Assembly (NCBI GenBank): GCA_012719445.1 | Contig: JAAYAH010000105.1 | Coordinates: 1 to 46,295, forward strand | Origin: Actinomycetales bacterium | GTDB taxonomy: Bacteria; Actinomycetota; Actinomycetes; Actinomycetales; Kineosporiaceae | Direction: 5' to 3' | Length of the DNA stretch: 46,295 nucleotides | Part shown: positions 26,026-35,936 of the stretch, piece after piece | Position numbering within the stretch: position 1 is the first letter of the stretch | How the letters are laid out: the number at the start of each line of letters is the position of its first letter | Notes under the pieces: model-generated | What the model was told of the DNA's origin: nothing | Databases searched by the model: none | Seen by the model: the letters and a program-made list of their open reading frames with translations, nothing else | Made by a program: the position numbers and the translations under genes

Positions 26026-26078
26026 ACCGGTGGCGAAACGGGGTCATTTCAGAGTTTTGAGCCCCATTGGCCACCGGT
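26026..26078. repeat. 53-bp palindromic intergenic element, copy 2 (inverted)
   Basis: Reverse complement of the element at 8243-8295: same 53-bp length, 40 of 53 positions identical by eye. The ends ACCGGTGGC and GCCACCGGT are perfect inverted repeats. As in copy 1, the plus-strand left flank is C-rich and the right flank is G-rich. It sits between the LysE start and the CBS stop. Confidence 0.75.
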
Positions 26079-26131
26079 CGAGGGTCGAGGTGGGGCAAGA
26101 GCGGGACGGCGAGGGGCGGGGCGGGGCGGGG

Positions 26132-26560
26132 TCAGCCGGTGATGTAGGCGGTCAGGTGGTCCCGCTCGCTCTGCAGCTCCTCGATCCGGTACTTGACGAC
26201 GTCGCCGATGCTGACGATCCCGCACATCCTGCCGTCGGCGACCACGGGAACGTGACGGAACCGGTGCTCGGTCATCTCGACCATGAGGTCCTCGATGCTG
26301 GCCTCGGGAGCGCAGGTGTGCACGTCCGCCGTCATGATCGAGCCGACCTGGCGGTCGAGCAGGGCTGCGCCCTCACGCTGCATCCCCCGCACCACGTCCC
26401 GCTCGCTGACGATGCCGGCGATCCCGCCGTCCTCCCCTGCCACGACGATCGCGCCGATGCGGTTCTCCGCGAGCCGGTCGAGCAGAGTCCGAACGTCCTC
26501 CTCGGGACCGATGGTCACCACCAGGTCCCCCTTGCCCCGGAGCACGTCACTGATCCTCAT
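26132..26560 (-). CDS. Tandem CBS-domain protein
   Basis: 142 residues forming one Bateman module of two CBS motifs, MRISDVLRGKGDLVVTIGPEEDVRTL...GIVSERDVVRGM and VGSIMTADVHTCAPEASIEDLM...GIVSIGDVVKYRIEEL. Such stand-alone proteins bind adenine nucleotides and regulate partners; they resemble the hypoxia-induced Hrp1 group of mycobacteria in size. ATG 26560 is preceded by GGGAGGTGG. The stop lies directly beside a (GGGGC)3-GGGG run (26113-26131). Confidence 0.9.
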   Translation of the reverse strand: MRISDVLRGKGDLVVTIGPEEDVRTLLDRLAENRIGAIVVAGEDGGIAGIVSERDVVRGMQREGAALLDRQVGSIMTADVHTCAPEASIEDLMVEMTEHRFRHVPVVADGRMCGIVSIGDVVKYRIEELQSERDHLTAYITG

Positions 26561-26706
26561 CAGTCGCCACCTCCCACGCTCGACGTCGATGACGCACGAT
26601 CCCTCGACGGTACGGTAAGCAGAACCAATGTGACTAGTGACACCTCCGGCGTCGGACCGACGGCCTCCACCCCGGAGGTCCCCCGGGAGATCAGGCGATC
26701 GGGAGA

Positions 26707-27723
26707 TCAGGCGAGGACCGGCACGGCCCCGGTGGAGGCCCGCACCACCAGCTCGGGACGGAAGACGTACTCCGCCCGGGGTGCCGGGATCCCGGCGATC
26801 TCGTCGAGCAGGGCCCGCACCGCCGCCGCGGCCATGGCGGTCACCGACTGGCGGATCGTCGTCAGCGGCGGGTCGGTGAACCCGACGAGCAGGGAGTCGT
26901 CGTAACCGACCACCGACACGTCCTCCGGCACCCGCAGCCCCCTGGCCCGGATCGCCCGCACCGCACCCAGCGCCATGAGGTCCGAGCCGCACACGATCGC
27001 GGTGCATCCGGCGTCCAGCAGCCGGTCGGCGGTGACCCCGCCGCCCTCGACCCCGAACAGGGAGCTGCCCACCAGCGGGGTGACGTCCTCGACGCCGAGC
27101 AGCCGGTGCATGACGTCCCGGAACCCGGCCAGCTTGCGGATCACCGGGACGAACCGGTCGGGACCGACCGCCAGGCCGATCCGGGTGTGCCCGAGCGCCA
27201 CCAGGTGGCCGACGGCCAGGTCCATGGAGGCCACGTCGTCGTTGCTGATGAAGGGGGCGTCCACCCCCTCGGCGTACCCGTTGACGAAGACCAGCGGCAG
27301 GCCGCGCTCGCGCAGCCGGACGTAGCGGGCGGGATCGGCGGTGGCGTCGGCGTGCAGCCCGGAGACGAAGACGATCCCGGAGACCCCGCGGTCGAGGAGC
27401 ATCCGGACGTGGTCGTCCTCGTGGATCCCCCCGGGGAGCTGGGTGCACAGCACCGGGGCGTAGCCGTTGCGGGCCAGGACCGACTCCACAGCCTGGACGA
27501 ACGCGGGGAACACCGGGTTGTCCAGCTCCGGGATGACCAGCCCGACCAGCCCGTTCGGACGCTGTCGCAGCCGCGACGGCCGCTCGTAGCCCAGGACGTC
27601 CAGGGTGGTCAGCACCGCCTGGCGGGTCTCGTCGGAGACCCCCGGCCTGCCGTTGAGGACCCTGCTGACGGTCGCCTCGCTCACCCCGGCATGGACGGCG
27701 ATGTCCGCCAGACGAGCGCGCAT
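26707..27723 (-). CDS. LacI-family transcriptional repressor
   Basis: 338 residues. The N-terminal helix-turn-helix (ARLADIAVHAGVSEATVSRVLNG, residues 3-25) and hinge are typical. The ligand domain is of the periplasmic-binding type (GLVGLVIPELDNPVFPAFVQAVE, DDVASMDLAVGHLVALGHTRIGLA, VVGYDDSLLVGFTDPPLTTIRQ). It is a DNA-binding repressor released by a sugar. It is divergent from the MsiK-type ATPase gene, and three CTTGCA-like half-sites lie just upstream of its own start, so it probably controls itself and may control msiK. ATG 27723 is the only sensible start. The stop codon lies within a 14-bp direct repeat. Confidence 0.93.
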   Translation of the reverse strand: MRARLADIAVHAGVSEATVSRVLNGRPGVSDETRQAVLTTLDVLGYERPSRLRQRPNGLVGLVIPELDNPVFPAFVQAVESVLARNGYAPVLCTQLPGGIHEDDHVRMLLDRGVSGIVFVSGLHADATADPARYVRLRERGLPLVFVNGYAEGVDAPFISNDDVASMDLAVGHLVALGHTRIGLAVGPDRFVPVIRKLAGFRDVMHRLLGVEDVTPLVGSSLFGVEGGGVTADRLLDAGCTAIVCGSDLMALGAVRAIRARGLRVPEDVSVVGYDDSLLVGFTDPPLTTIRQSVTAMAAAAVRALLDEIAGIPAPRAEYVFRPELVVRASTGAVPVLA

Positions 27724-28025
27724 GGCGGCCACGCTACCGCCGCGATTGCAAGAAAACGACAGGTCTTGCAGAACCTTGCTGCACCCGGGGGACCTCCTCG
27801 CCACCCCCGGCACCCCGCTCCGGGACACGCCGGTCCCACCTGGGCACCTCGAATCGTGACCTTGGAACCCTTGTCCGGTCGTCCGGCACCTGTGAGGATG
27901 CTTGGCGGCTCCGGTCCCGACCGGGGTCGCTTCACCGATCCACCGGGGCCGCCACCGTGGTGGTCCCGCACCACCCTCCACTCGGATCGTCCGGCACGTT
28001 CCTGCCGGTGAAGGGATGCCTTTTC
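27724..28025. other. Divergent regulatory region, LacI repressor versus msiK
   Basis: About 300 nt with no gene. The repressor-proximal part carries the CTTGCA half-sites. The msiK-proximal part holds its ribosome site (GAAGGGA about 12-18 bp before the ATG). Promoter hexamers could not be assigned with confidence. Confidence 0.55.
27746..27781. promoter_or_regulatory. Putative LacI-family operator, repeated CTTGCA half-sites
   Basis: TGCAAGA (27747-27753) and TCTTGCA (27764-27770) form an inverted repeat, and a third imperfect CTTGCTG follows at 27775-27781. They lie 24-58 bp upstream of the LacI start. CTTGCA/TTGCAAG half-sites are known for alpha-glucoside-type LacI repressors in actinobacteria (from memory), so autoregulation is plausible. 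The 10-bp gap between arms is unusual for a LacI palindrome. Confidence 0.5.
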
Positions 28026-29096
<1,071 letters not shown>

Positions 29097-29105
29097 CAGC
29101 TGATC

Positions 29106-29146
29106 GGGAAGGGCCGGCGCACCGGGTTGGTGCGCCGGCCCTTCCC
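29106..29146 (+). terminator. Strong hairpin terminator after msiK
   Basis: A perfect 18-bp stem: GGGAAGGGCCGGCGCACC (29106-29123) with its complement at 29129-29146, and a 5-nt GGGTT loop. It begins 9 bp after the msiK stop. A short GTTCCCGT follows. Confidence 0.85.
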
Positions 29147-29323
29147 GTTCCCGTCGCCGCCCGCACCGACCCCACCGGCAGGACCGCGCCCGTACCGTCC
29201 CCGCAGGCAGCGCCGCAGCCACACCCGCGCCGTCCGCACCGGCCGGGCCGCACCCGCACCATCCCGCCCGGGCCTCGTCCATCCCCCGGCACACGGCCCG
29301 TCCTCGGGGCACAATGGGCGCCG

Positions 29324-30574
29324 ATGTCCCAACGCCTGCAGATCACCGCCGCCGACCCCGATCCCGCCCTGCTGCTCGACCTGCCCTGGCAGGTCCCCCT
29401 GGAGGCGTGGCCCAAGGACCGGCTCGCCGCGCTGCCCCGGGGGATCTCCCGGCACATCGTCCGCTTCGTGCGGATCGCCGGCTCCGTCGTCGCCGTCAAG
29501 GAGATCCACGAGGATCTGGCCCGGCGCGAGTACGGCCTGCTCTGGTCGCTGCGCCGGCTGGACCTGCCGTGCGTCGAGCCGGTCGGTGTCGTCACCGGCC
29601 GGATGACCCCGGACGGGACGCCGCTCGACCCGGCCCTGGTCACCCGGCACCTGCAGTTCTCGCTGCCGTACCGGGCCCTGTTCTCCCAGGCGCTGCGGAT
29701 CGACACCGCCGCGCGGCTGGTCGACGCGCTCGCCGTGCTGCTCGTCCGGCTGCACCTCACCGGCTTCTACTGGGGTGACGTGTCGCTGTCCAACACGCTC
29801 TTCCGCCGGGACGCCGGCGCCTTCGCCGCCTACCTCGTGGACGCCGAGACGGGCGAGCTGCACGACCGGCTCTCCCGGGGCCAGCGGGAGTACGACCTGG
29901 AGCTGGCCAGGATGAACATCGCCGGTGAGCTCATGGACCTCCAGGCCGGGGACCTGCTCGACGAGACCATGGACCCGATCGAGCTCAGCGGCCTCATCTG
30001 CGAGCGGTACCAGCGGCTGTGGGGAGAGCTGACCGCACCCGAGTCGTTCCGGGGCGTCGAGCGCTGGCGGGTCGACGCCCGGATCCGCCGGCTCAACGAG
30101 CTCGGCTTCGACGTCGGAGAGCTGCAGATCAGCACCGACCTCGACGGGACCTCGGTCATGATCGAACCGAAGGTCGTCGACGCCGGACACCACTCGCGTC
30201 GGTTGTTCCGGCTCACCGGGCTGGACGTCGAGGAGAACCAGGCCCGCCGCCTGCTCAACGACCTCGACACCTACCGGGCGGAGACCGGGCGCCAGGCCGA
30301 GGACGAGGAGCTCGTCGCCCACGAGTGGGTCCAGGAGTGCTTCGAGCCGGTCGTCAGGGCCGTCCCGAGGGACCTCCGCGGCAAGCTGGAGCCCGCGGAG
30401 ATCTACCACGAGGTCCTCGTGCACCGCTGGTACCTGTCGGAGAACCGCGGGCATGACGTCGGGCAGGCGGAGGCCGTCCGCAGCTACATCGACCAGGTGC
30501 TCGTGCACAAGCCCGACGAGGCGGCCGTGCTCGGCGTGGACACCCACGAGCTCCCGCTCGTCGCCGACCAGTGA
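29324..30574 (+). CDS. DUF4032 / lipopolysaccharide-kinase-like protein
   Basis: 416 residues. The N-terminal half resembles small-molecule or lipid kinases of the Kdo/WaaP type: VVAVKEIHEDLARREY (Lys59 and the following Glu), LTGFYWGDVSLSNTLF (catalytic-loop Asp152 and Asn) and AYLVDAETGEL as the metal-binding Asp. The C-terminal half (about 230-416) is the DUF4032 domain conserved in actinobacteria, with no known activity. A soluble phosphotransferase acting on an unknown acceptor is inferred. ATG 29324 gives MSQRLQITAADPD. It lies between two hairpins and next to msiK and rlmB, a neighbourhood I recall from Streptomyces. Confidence 0.83.
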   Translation: MSQRLQITAADPDPALLLDLPWQVPLEAWPKDRLAALPRGISRHIVRFVRIAGSVVAVKEIHEDLARREYGLLWSLRRLDLPCVEPVGVVTGRMTPDGTPLDPALVTRHLQFSLPYRALFSQALRIDTAARLVDALAVLLVRLHLTGFYWGDVSLSNTLFRRDAGAFAAYLVDAETGELHDRLSRGQREYDLELARMNIAGELMDLQAGDLLDETMDPIELSGLICERYQRLWGELTAPESFRGVERWRVDARIRRLNELGFDVGELQISTDLDGTSVMIEPKVVDAGHHSRRLFRLTGLDVEENQARRLLNDLDTYRAETGRQAEDEELVAHEWVQECFEPVVRAVPRDLRGKLEPAEIYHEVLVHRWYLSENRGHDVGQAEAVRSYIDQVLVHKPDEAAVLGVDTHELPLVADQ

Positions 30575-30576
30575 CC

Positions 30577-30607
30577 GCACCACCCCGGGGTCGCCGCGGG
30601 GTGGTGC
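30577..30607. terminator. Hairpin between DUF4032 gene and rlmB
   Basis: An 11-bp perfect stem, GCACCACCCCG (30577-30587) with CGGGGTGGTGC (30597-30607). It starts 3 bp after the DUF4032 stop and lies 85 bp beyond the convergent rlmB stop. It is likely to serve the plus-strand gene and possibly both. Confidence 0.7.
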
Positions 30608-30691
30608 CCCCGGCACTCGTCGCCTCAGCCCGCTGATCGGTACCCGCGGGAGGACGCGACGACCCACGGGACAGGGACCACGGGACAGGGA

Positions 30692-31795
30692 CTAGTCGTG
30701 CGGTGACCGGTGCCGGGCGACCTGGTAGAGGGCGACGCCCGCGGCGACCCCGGCGTTGAGCGACTCGGTGCCCGCCGCCATCGGGATCGCGGCGACGAGA
30801 TCGCAGGTCTCGCGCACCAGCCGGGACAGGCCCCGCCCCTCGGAGCCGACGACGAGGACGATCGGCCCCGTGGCGACGTCGAGGTCGGGAAGGGTGAGGT
30901 CGGCGTCGGCGTCGAGCCCGACGGCGAAGCAGCCAGCCTTCTGGAGGTCGACCAGGGTCCTGGTGAGGTTGGCGGCCCGGGCCACCGGGAGCCGCGCGGC
31001 CGCACCGGCGGAGGCCTTCCAGGCCGCGGCCGTCATCCCGGCGGAGCGCCGCTCCGGGATGACCACCCCGTGCCCGCCGAAGGCTGCGGTGGAGCGGATG
31101 ATCGCGCCGAGGTTCCGGGGATCGGTGACCCCGTCGAGGGCGACGAGCAGCGGAGCCTGCCCCGCCGCGAGCGCGGCGTCGAGCAGATCCGCCGGGTGGG
31201 CGTAGTCGTACGCCGGGACCTGCAGCACCAGGCCCTGGTGCACCGCCCCGCCGGTGATCCGGTCCAGGTCCGTCCGGGACGCCTCGAGCAGCGGGACCCC
31301 GAGCTCGGCGACGGTCGAGAGTGCCTCCTTGACCCGGTCGTCGGAGTCCACCCGGCTCGCCACCAGCAGCGCCTTCACCGGCACGCCCGCGCGGAGAGCC
31401 TCGACGACGGCGTTGCGTCCGGCGACGACCTCGGTCGCCGCCGAGCCACGCCGCCCGCCGGCGCGACCGGGCTGACCGCCGGTGCGACCGGTACCGCGAT
31501 CACCGGCCCGCCCGCCGCCACGACCGGTGCTGCGATCGCCGGTGCGCCCCGCGGGCTGGCTGCCGGGCACCCCGCCACCGCGCGACGCACCGCCGCGCGG
31601 CGCCGATCCGCTCGCTGCCGCCCGCTCGGCCGCTGCCGCCCGTCGGGCCGCCGGATGCCCGGTACGGTCCTGCGCCTTCGGCGTCGGGCCCTTGCCCTGC
31701 AGGCCCTTCGACCGCTGCCCGCCGGTGCCGACGACCGCGCCCTTCTTCGAGCCCGGCTTCCGCACCGCCCCGCGCCGACTCGAGTTACCGGCCAC
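30692..31795 (-). CDS. rlmB: 23S rRNA 2'-O-methyltransferase RlmB (TrmH/SpoU family)
   Basis: 367 residues. The catalytic SPOUT domain has the three signature blocks [25 protein letters not shown] and [22 protein letters not shown], and an L30e-like substrate domain precedes it ([14 protein letters not shown]...). It methylates G2251 (E. coli numbering) of 23S rRNA. Residues 1-115 are a basic disordered extension with RG/TGR repeats, normal for actinobacterial RlmB but long. GTG 31795 ([19 protein letters not shown]) overlaps the cysS stop by 11 bp, matching the conserved cysS-rlmB coupling. Confidence 0.93.
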   Translation of the reverse strand: MAGNSSRRGAVRKPGSKKGAVVGTGGQRSKGLQGKGPTPKAQDRTGHPAARRAAAAERAAASGSAPRGGASRGGGVPGSQPAGRTGDRSTGRGGGRAGDRGTGRTGGQPGRAGGRRGSAATEVVAGRNAVVEALRAGVPVKALLVASRVDSDDRVKEALSTVAELGVPLLEASRTDLDRITGGAVHQGLVLQVPAYDYAHPADLLDAALAAGQAPLLVALDGVTDPRNLGAIIRSTAAFGGHGVVIPERRSAGMTAAAWKASAGAAARLPVARAANLTRTLVDLQKAGCFAVGLDADADLTLPDLDVATGPIVLVVGSEGRGLSRLVRETCDLVAAIPMAAGTESLNAGVAAGVALYQVARHRSPHD

Positions 31796-33251
31796 CGGCT
31801 CCGCCCTCTCCCTCACCGGAGGCGAGCGTCCAGCGCGCGCCGTCCGGGGTGTCCTCCACGACCACGCCCGCGGCGGTCAGCCGATCCCGGATGGCGTCGG
31901 CGGTCGCCCAGTCCCTGAACTTCCGGGCCGTCGCCCTCGCGTCGAGCTCCGCGCGGACCAGCGCGTCGAGGGCCTCGCTCAGCCGCGCGTCCCCGCCGTC
32001 GTCGCCGACCCGCCAGTGCGGGTCGAGCGGGTCCAGCCCGAGCACGTCGCTCATCGCCCGGACGGCGAGCGCTGCCGCCTGCGCGCCGGCGGGGTCGCCG
32101 TCGGCCAGTGCCCTGTTGCCCTCCCGGACCGTCTCGTGCACGACGGCCAGCCCGGCGGGGGTGCCCAGGTCGTCGTCCATGGCCGCGGTGAACGCCTCCG
32201 GCAGGACGACGGCGGCGAGTTCCGCGCCGCCGGCCTCCCGCACCGCGGGACGGACCTCGGCCGCCCGCAGCACGAAGCCCTCGATCCGCTCGAACGCCGT
32301 GGTCGCCTCGGCCAGCGAGTCGTCGCCGACCTCGATGTTCGACCGGTAGTGCGGGGTGGCGAGCAGGTAGCGCAGCACCACCGGCCGCACCCGGGCGGTG
32401 AGCGCCTCGACGCTCATGACGTTGCCGAGGGACTTGCTCATCTTCTCCCCGGCCATCACCACCCAGGCGTTGTGCAGCCAGTACCGGGCGAAGCCGTCGC
32501 CCGCAGCCCTGGACTGCGCCTGCTCGTTCTCGTGGTGCGGGAAGCGCAGGTCCAGTCCACCGCCGTGGATGTCGAACTCGGCGCCGAGGTAGCGGGTGGC
32601 CATCACCGAGCACTCCAGGTGCCAGCCGGGACGCCCGCGCCCCCACGGCGTCGGCCAGGAGGCCGTCGCCGGCTCGTGCGGCTTCGCCGCCTTCCACAGG
32701 GCGAAGTCCCTCGGGTCGCGCTTGCCGCGTGGTTCGGCGTCCTCCGCGGGCTCCATGTCCGCCACCGACTGCCGGGTCAGCTCGCCGTAGCCGGGGAAGG
32801 ACCGGACGTCGAAGTAGACGTCCCCGGAACCGTCCTCGGCGAGGTAGGCGTGGCCGCGGTCGATCAGCCGCTGGATCAGGTCGACCATCTCGGTGGCGTG
32901 CCCGGTGGCCCGCGGCTCGTAGCTGGGTGGCAGCACGTTGACGGTCGCGTACGCCGCCGCGAACTCGCGCTCGTGGAGGAAGGCGTGCGCCCACCACTCC
33001 CGGCCCGCCTCCGCCGACTTCGCGAGGATCTTGTCGTCGATGTCGGTGACGTTGCGGACCAGGGTCACCTCGTACCCGCTGCGGACCAGCCAGCGCCGCA
33101 GGACGTCGAAGGCGACCTGCGCCCGGAGGTGACCGATATGGGGGGAGGACTGCGGGGTGGCGCCGCAGACGTAGATGCCGGCTCTGCCCTCGACGAGCGG
33201 GACGAACTCCCGCACCTGCCGGGAAGCCGAGTCATAGAGGCGCACACTCAC
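31785..33251 (-). CDS. cysS: Cysteinyl-tRNA synthetase
   Basis: 488 residues. The class I signature HIGH is PHIGHL (38-41) and KMSKS is EKMSKSLGN (270-274). Zinc ligands are expected at Cys29 (YVCG), the Cys of HLECSVM and the His of FPHHENE, all visible. The full length and C-terminal anticodon-binding region are present. GTG 33251 gives [16 protein letters not shown]. It lies 77 bp downstream of the TPR membrane protein gene and overlaps rlmB. This is the CysS protein-synthesis enzyme and not the MshC ligase, given the cysS-rlmB context and the length. Confidence 0.95.
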   Translation of the reverse strand: MSVRLYDSASRQVREFVPLVEGRAGIYVCGATPQSSPHIGHLRAQVAFDVLRRWLVRSGYEVTLVRNVTDIDDKILAKSAEAGREWWAHAFLHEREFAAAYATVNVLPPSYEPRATGHATEMVDLIQRLIDRGHAYLAEDGSGDVYFDVRSFPGYGELTRQSVADMEPAEDAEPRGKRDPRDFALWKAAKPHEPATASWPTPWGRGRPGWHLECSVMATRYLGAEFDIHGGGLDLRFPHHENEQAQSRAAGDGFARYWLHNAWVVMAGEKMSKSLGNVMSVEALTARVRPVVLRYLLATPHYRSNIEVGDDSLAEATTAFERIEGFVLRAAEVRPAVREAGGAELAAVVLPEAFTAAMDDDLGTPAGLAVVHETVREGNRALADGDPAGAQAAALAVRAMSDVLGLDPLDPHWRVGDDGGDARLSEALDALVRAELDARATARKFRDWATADAIRDRLTAAGVVVEDTPDGARWTLASGEGEGGAGGR

Positions 33252-33328
33252 CCGATCAGGCTACCGGCGCCAGGAGGTGGCGTCGGCCGAACCTCGTCCG
33301 GTCCCGGACCTCCAGGACGCGCGTCGGG

Positions 33329-34435
33329 TCAGAACCGGCCGCGCTTGAGCCGCCAGCGGGCGACGAGGAACAGGCCGACGCCGACCAGCATCGGCACCAG
33401 CCCGGCGTTGACCAGCTCGTGCCGCCAGCCGGCCGGGCCGAGCAGCCCGGCGCCGAGCAGCACCACCGCGACGACCAGTGCCGCCGACCAGCCGCCGAAC
33501 ACGAGGTCGCGGCGGAGCAGGGTGAGCGCGTAACGGCGCAGCCCGACCGGCATCCGCCGGTACTGCCGGACGCCCAGCACCACCGCGACCGCGACGATCG
33601 CGGCGAAGACCAGGCCGAGCACCCGGGGCACCGGACTGCCCTCGGACAGGTTCCTGGCCACCCTGGCGAAGACGACGAACACCACCCACACCCCGACGTG
33701 CCCGTACATGAGCATGGCGACGAGGGCGATCCGCAGGTTCCGCCGCGGGATCTCCTCCGTCGGGTCGGCGGAGGCCGCCCTGGCGAACCCGTCCGCCGCG
33801 GCGCGGATGTTGCCGGCCCGGCCGTCGAGCAGGGCCAGGTTGTTGATGGCCTGCGCGTCGCCCGGATTCAGGCGCAACGCCTCGGCGAACGCCCGGCGGG
33901 CCGTCGCGGCGTCCAGGTCCATGGCGGCGACCCCCATGGCGAGGTGCGAGGCCGACTCGTAGGGGGCGAGGTGGACGGCCTGCCGACCCGCCTCCCACGC
34001 CTCGGTCCTTGCGGCGGGGACGTCCGAGCCGGACATGGCCAGCTGAACCCACGCCGGCCAGCTGAACGGCTCCAGCCTGGTGGCCTCCCGCGCCGCCGCC
34101 GCCGACTCCTCGAACCGCCCCGCCGCCTGGAGCACGATCGCCCGGATCCGGTGCGCGTACTCCGAGGACGGGTCCGCCGCCACCGCCCGGTCGGCCACCG
34201 CGACGGCCGCCGCCGGATCCCCCTCGCCGAGGACGGCGCGGGCCAGCAGGGACAGCGCGTCGGCGTCCCCCGGCTCGGCGACGGTGAGGGCGGTCGCCCG
34301 CCGTCGCGCCTCGGCGTACCGCCCGGTGCTCAGCAGGTTCTCGATGTCGACCACGTTCCGGTCCTGGGCGGCTCCGGCCTCGACGGGCCCAGGGCCGCCC
34401 CCGGTCCCGCCGATGCCGTCACCGTCAGCGCTCAT
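33329..34435 (-). CDS. TPR-domain membrane protein
   Basis: 368 residues. Residues ~30-235 contain several tetratricopeptide-like helices (AEARRRATALTVAEPGDADALSLLARAVLGEGD, AVADRAVAADPSSEYAHRIRAIVLQAAGRFEES, RRAFAEALRLNPGDAQAINNLALL). Residues ~245-365 hold four membrane helices ending in a basic tail. TPRs scaffold protein contacts, here on the cytoplasmic side. Its ATG is 12 bp after the AAA ATPase stop, with a ribosome site (GAGGCGG) overlapping that stop, so the pair is translated together. The function is unknown; a membrane receptor for the ATPase is the simplest inference. Confidence 0.85.
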   Translation of the reverse strand: MSADGDGIGGTGGGPGPVEAGAAQDRNVVDIENLLSTGRYAEARRRATALTVAEPGDADALSLLARAVLGEGDPAAAVAVADRAVAADPSSEYAHRIRAIVLQAAGRFEESAAAAREATRLEPFSWPAWVQLAMSGSDVPAARTEAWEAGRQAVHLAPYESASHLAMGVAAMDLDAATARRAFAEALRLNPGDAQAINNLALLDGRAGNIRAAADGFARAASADPTEEIPRRNLRIALVAMLMYGHVGVWVVFVVFARVARNLSEGSPVPRVLGLVFAAIVAVAVVLGVRQYRRMPVGLRRYALTLLRRDLVFGGWSAALVVAVVLLGAGLLGPAGWRHELVNAGLVPMLVGVGLFLVARWRLKRGRF

Positions 34436-34447
34436 CGCCGGACCGCC

Positions 34448-35797
34448 TCACAGTCGCTTGATCTTCTTCAGGTACTGGCGCAGCTCGGCGTAGGTGCCGT
34501 CGTCGTCGGCGAACAGGACGACGTTGCGGGCGACATCGAACCACGGCCCCATGGACGGATGGACCTCGCGGATCGCCGTGTCGAGGTCCTGCATCCCGAT
34601 CATGCGGACCTGCCCGGTGCGGACGCCGTCGACCAGGGCCCGCTCGGCCGCGCCCTCGCAGATGTGCGCGATGTCGGCCCCGGAGTACCCGTCGGTCGCC
34701 CTGGCCAGCCTGCGCAGGTCGATCCCGGCGACCGGCCGGTCCCGCAGGTGGTGCCGGAAGACCCCCTCCCGGGCTGCGGCGTCCGGCGGGAGCACGAGCA
34801 GGGTCCTGTCGAGCCGGCCCGGTCGGCGTAGCGCCTCGTCGACGTCCCACGGGTGATTCGTCGCGGCGAGGACGAACACCCCCTCGTTGAGCCCGTCGAC
34901 GCCGTCCAGCTCCGCCAGCAGCTGGGTGACCGCGCCCCGGGTGGCCGAGGCCCTGGTCTGGGAACGCTTCTGGCCGAGCGCGTCGATCTCGTCGAGGAAG
35001 ACGACGCAGGGTGCCTCGCGCCGGGCGAGGGAGAACAGCTCGTGGACGTTCCGCTCGCTGGAGCCGACCCACATGTCGAGGATGTCGGACAGGGTGACCG
35101 CGATGAACCGGGCACCGAGCTCGCCGGCGACGGCCCTGGCGATGAAGGTCTTCCCGCACCCGGGCGGGCCGTAGAGCAGCAGGCCGCCGCGCAGGCTCTT
35201 GCCGTACAACCGGCGCAGCTCCGGATTGCGCATGGGGGCGAGGAAGGCCAGCTCCAGGCGTTCCTTGACGTGGTCCATGCCGGCGACGTCGGCGAGCCGC
35301 ACCGTGGCCCGTTCGACCTCCCACGCGTCCAGCGGCACCTGCTCCTGGCCGGGGTCCTCGTCACCGTCGCCGACGAACATCGGCGGCAGGACGGCCCCGA
35401 GGTCCTCCTCGGCCGCGCCCCAGTCGAACCCGGGCTCACCCATCCGCGGCTCGGCGGCGTCCTGGCCGGTGGTCCCGCTCTCTCCGGCGACCTCCTGCGT
35501 CGGCTGGTCGCCGTCCCGCCCCTGGCCCGCCTCCGGCCCGGACTCAGCCGGCACCGGCCCTGGCTGTGCGATCGGCTGCTGGGCGACAGCCCGGGTCATG
35601 AAGGCCCGCGCGGCGTGGTCGGTCGGCGCCTTCTGCAGGGCGACGGCACCCTCGGCGACGGCCTCGTCGCCGCGCCCCGCGGCGAGCAGCTGCTCGGCGA
35701 GGTGGAGCCGCAGCGGGACGTCGTCCGGTGCCGCCATGACGGCGCGTCTCAGGCTGGCCAGCAGGGGCGGCTCGTCGTCCGGGCGGTGCACAGTCAC
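34448..35797 (-). CDS. AAA+ ATPase with N-terminal TPR-like region (CDC48/Vps4-like)
   Basis: About 449 residues. The N-terminal ~80 residues form TPR-like helices (RLHLAEQLLAAGRGDEAVAEGAVALQKAP), followed by an acidic linker and one classical AAA module: GPPGCGKT (Lys ~216), VVFLDEIDALG, AATNHPWDVDEALRRPGRLDR with the arginine fingers, and the SGADIAHICEGAAERA lid. No protease domain is fused, so it is not FtsH; the module is closest to CDC48/spastin-type unfoldases. GTG 35797 is chosen; GTG 35791 or 35854 cannot be excluded. It is coupled to the TPR membrane protein, and both sit between ispF and cysS, which are usually adjacent. Confidence 0.88.
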   Translation of the reverse strand: MTVHRPDDEPPLLASLRRAVMAAPDDVPLRLHLAEQLLAAGRGDEAVAEGAVALQKAPTDHAARAFMTRAVAQQPIAQPGPVPAESGPEAGQGRDGDQPTQEVAGESGTTGQDAAEPRMGEPGFDWGAAEEDLGAVLPPMFVGDGDEDPGQEQVPLDAWEVERATVRLADVAGMDHVKERLELAFLAPMRNPELRRLYGKSLRGGLLLYGPPGCGKTFIARAVAGELGARFIAVTLSDILDMWVGSSERNVHELFSLARREAPCVVFLDEIDALGQKRSQTRASATRGAVTQLLAELDGVDGLNEGVFVLAATNHPWDVDEALRRPGRLDRTLLVLPPDAAAREGVFRHHLRDRPVAGIDLRRLARATDGYSGADIAHICEGAAERALVDGVRTGQVRMIGMQDLDTAIREVHPSMGPWFDVARNVVLFADDDGTYAELRQYLKKIKRL

Positions 35798-35899
35798 GCA
35801 GGGGAGGGTAGCGACCTCCCCGGCGCCTCGGTCACCGAACCACGCGAGCGTCACCTTCGGCTCGGCGCCGGAAGCGCGCCCGGAACGCGTCGCGGCAGG

Positions 35900-35936
35900 T
35901 CAGGTACGGGTCACGTGCGGGTCAGGTGCGGGTCAG
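35900..35936. repeat. 11-bp tandem repeat at the ispF stop codon
   Basis: CAGGTRCGGGT-like units at 35901, 35912 and 35923, plus a partial fourth. On the minus strand each unit carries a TGA. Because 11 is not a multiple of 3, the TGAs (35935, 35924, 35913, 35902) fall in all three reading frames, and the one at 35924-35922 ends ispF. Confidence 0.8.
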
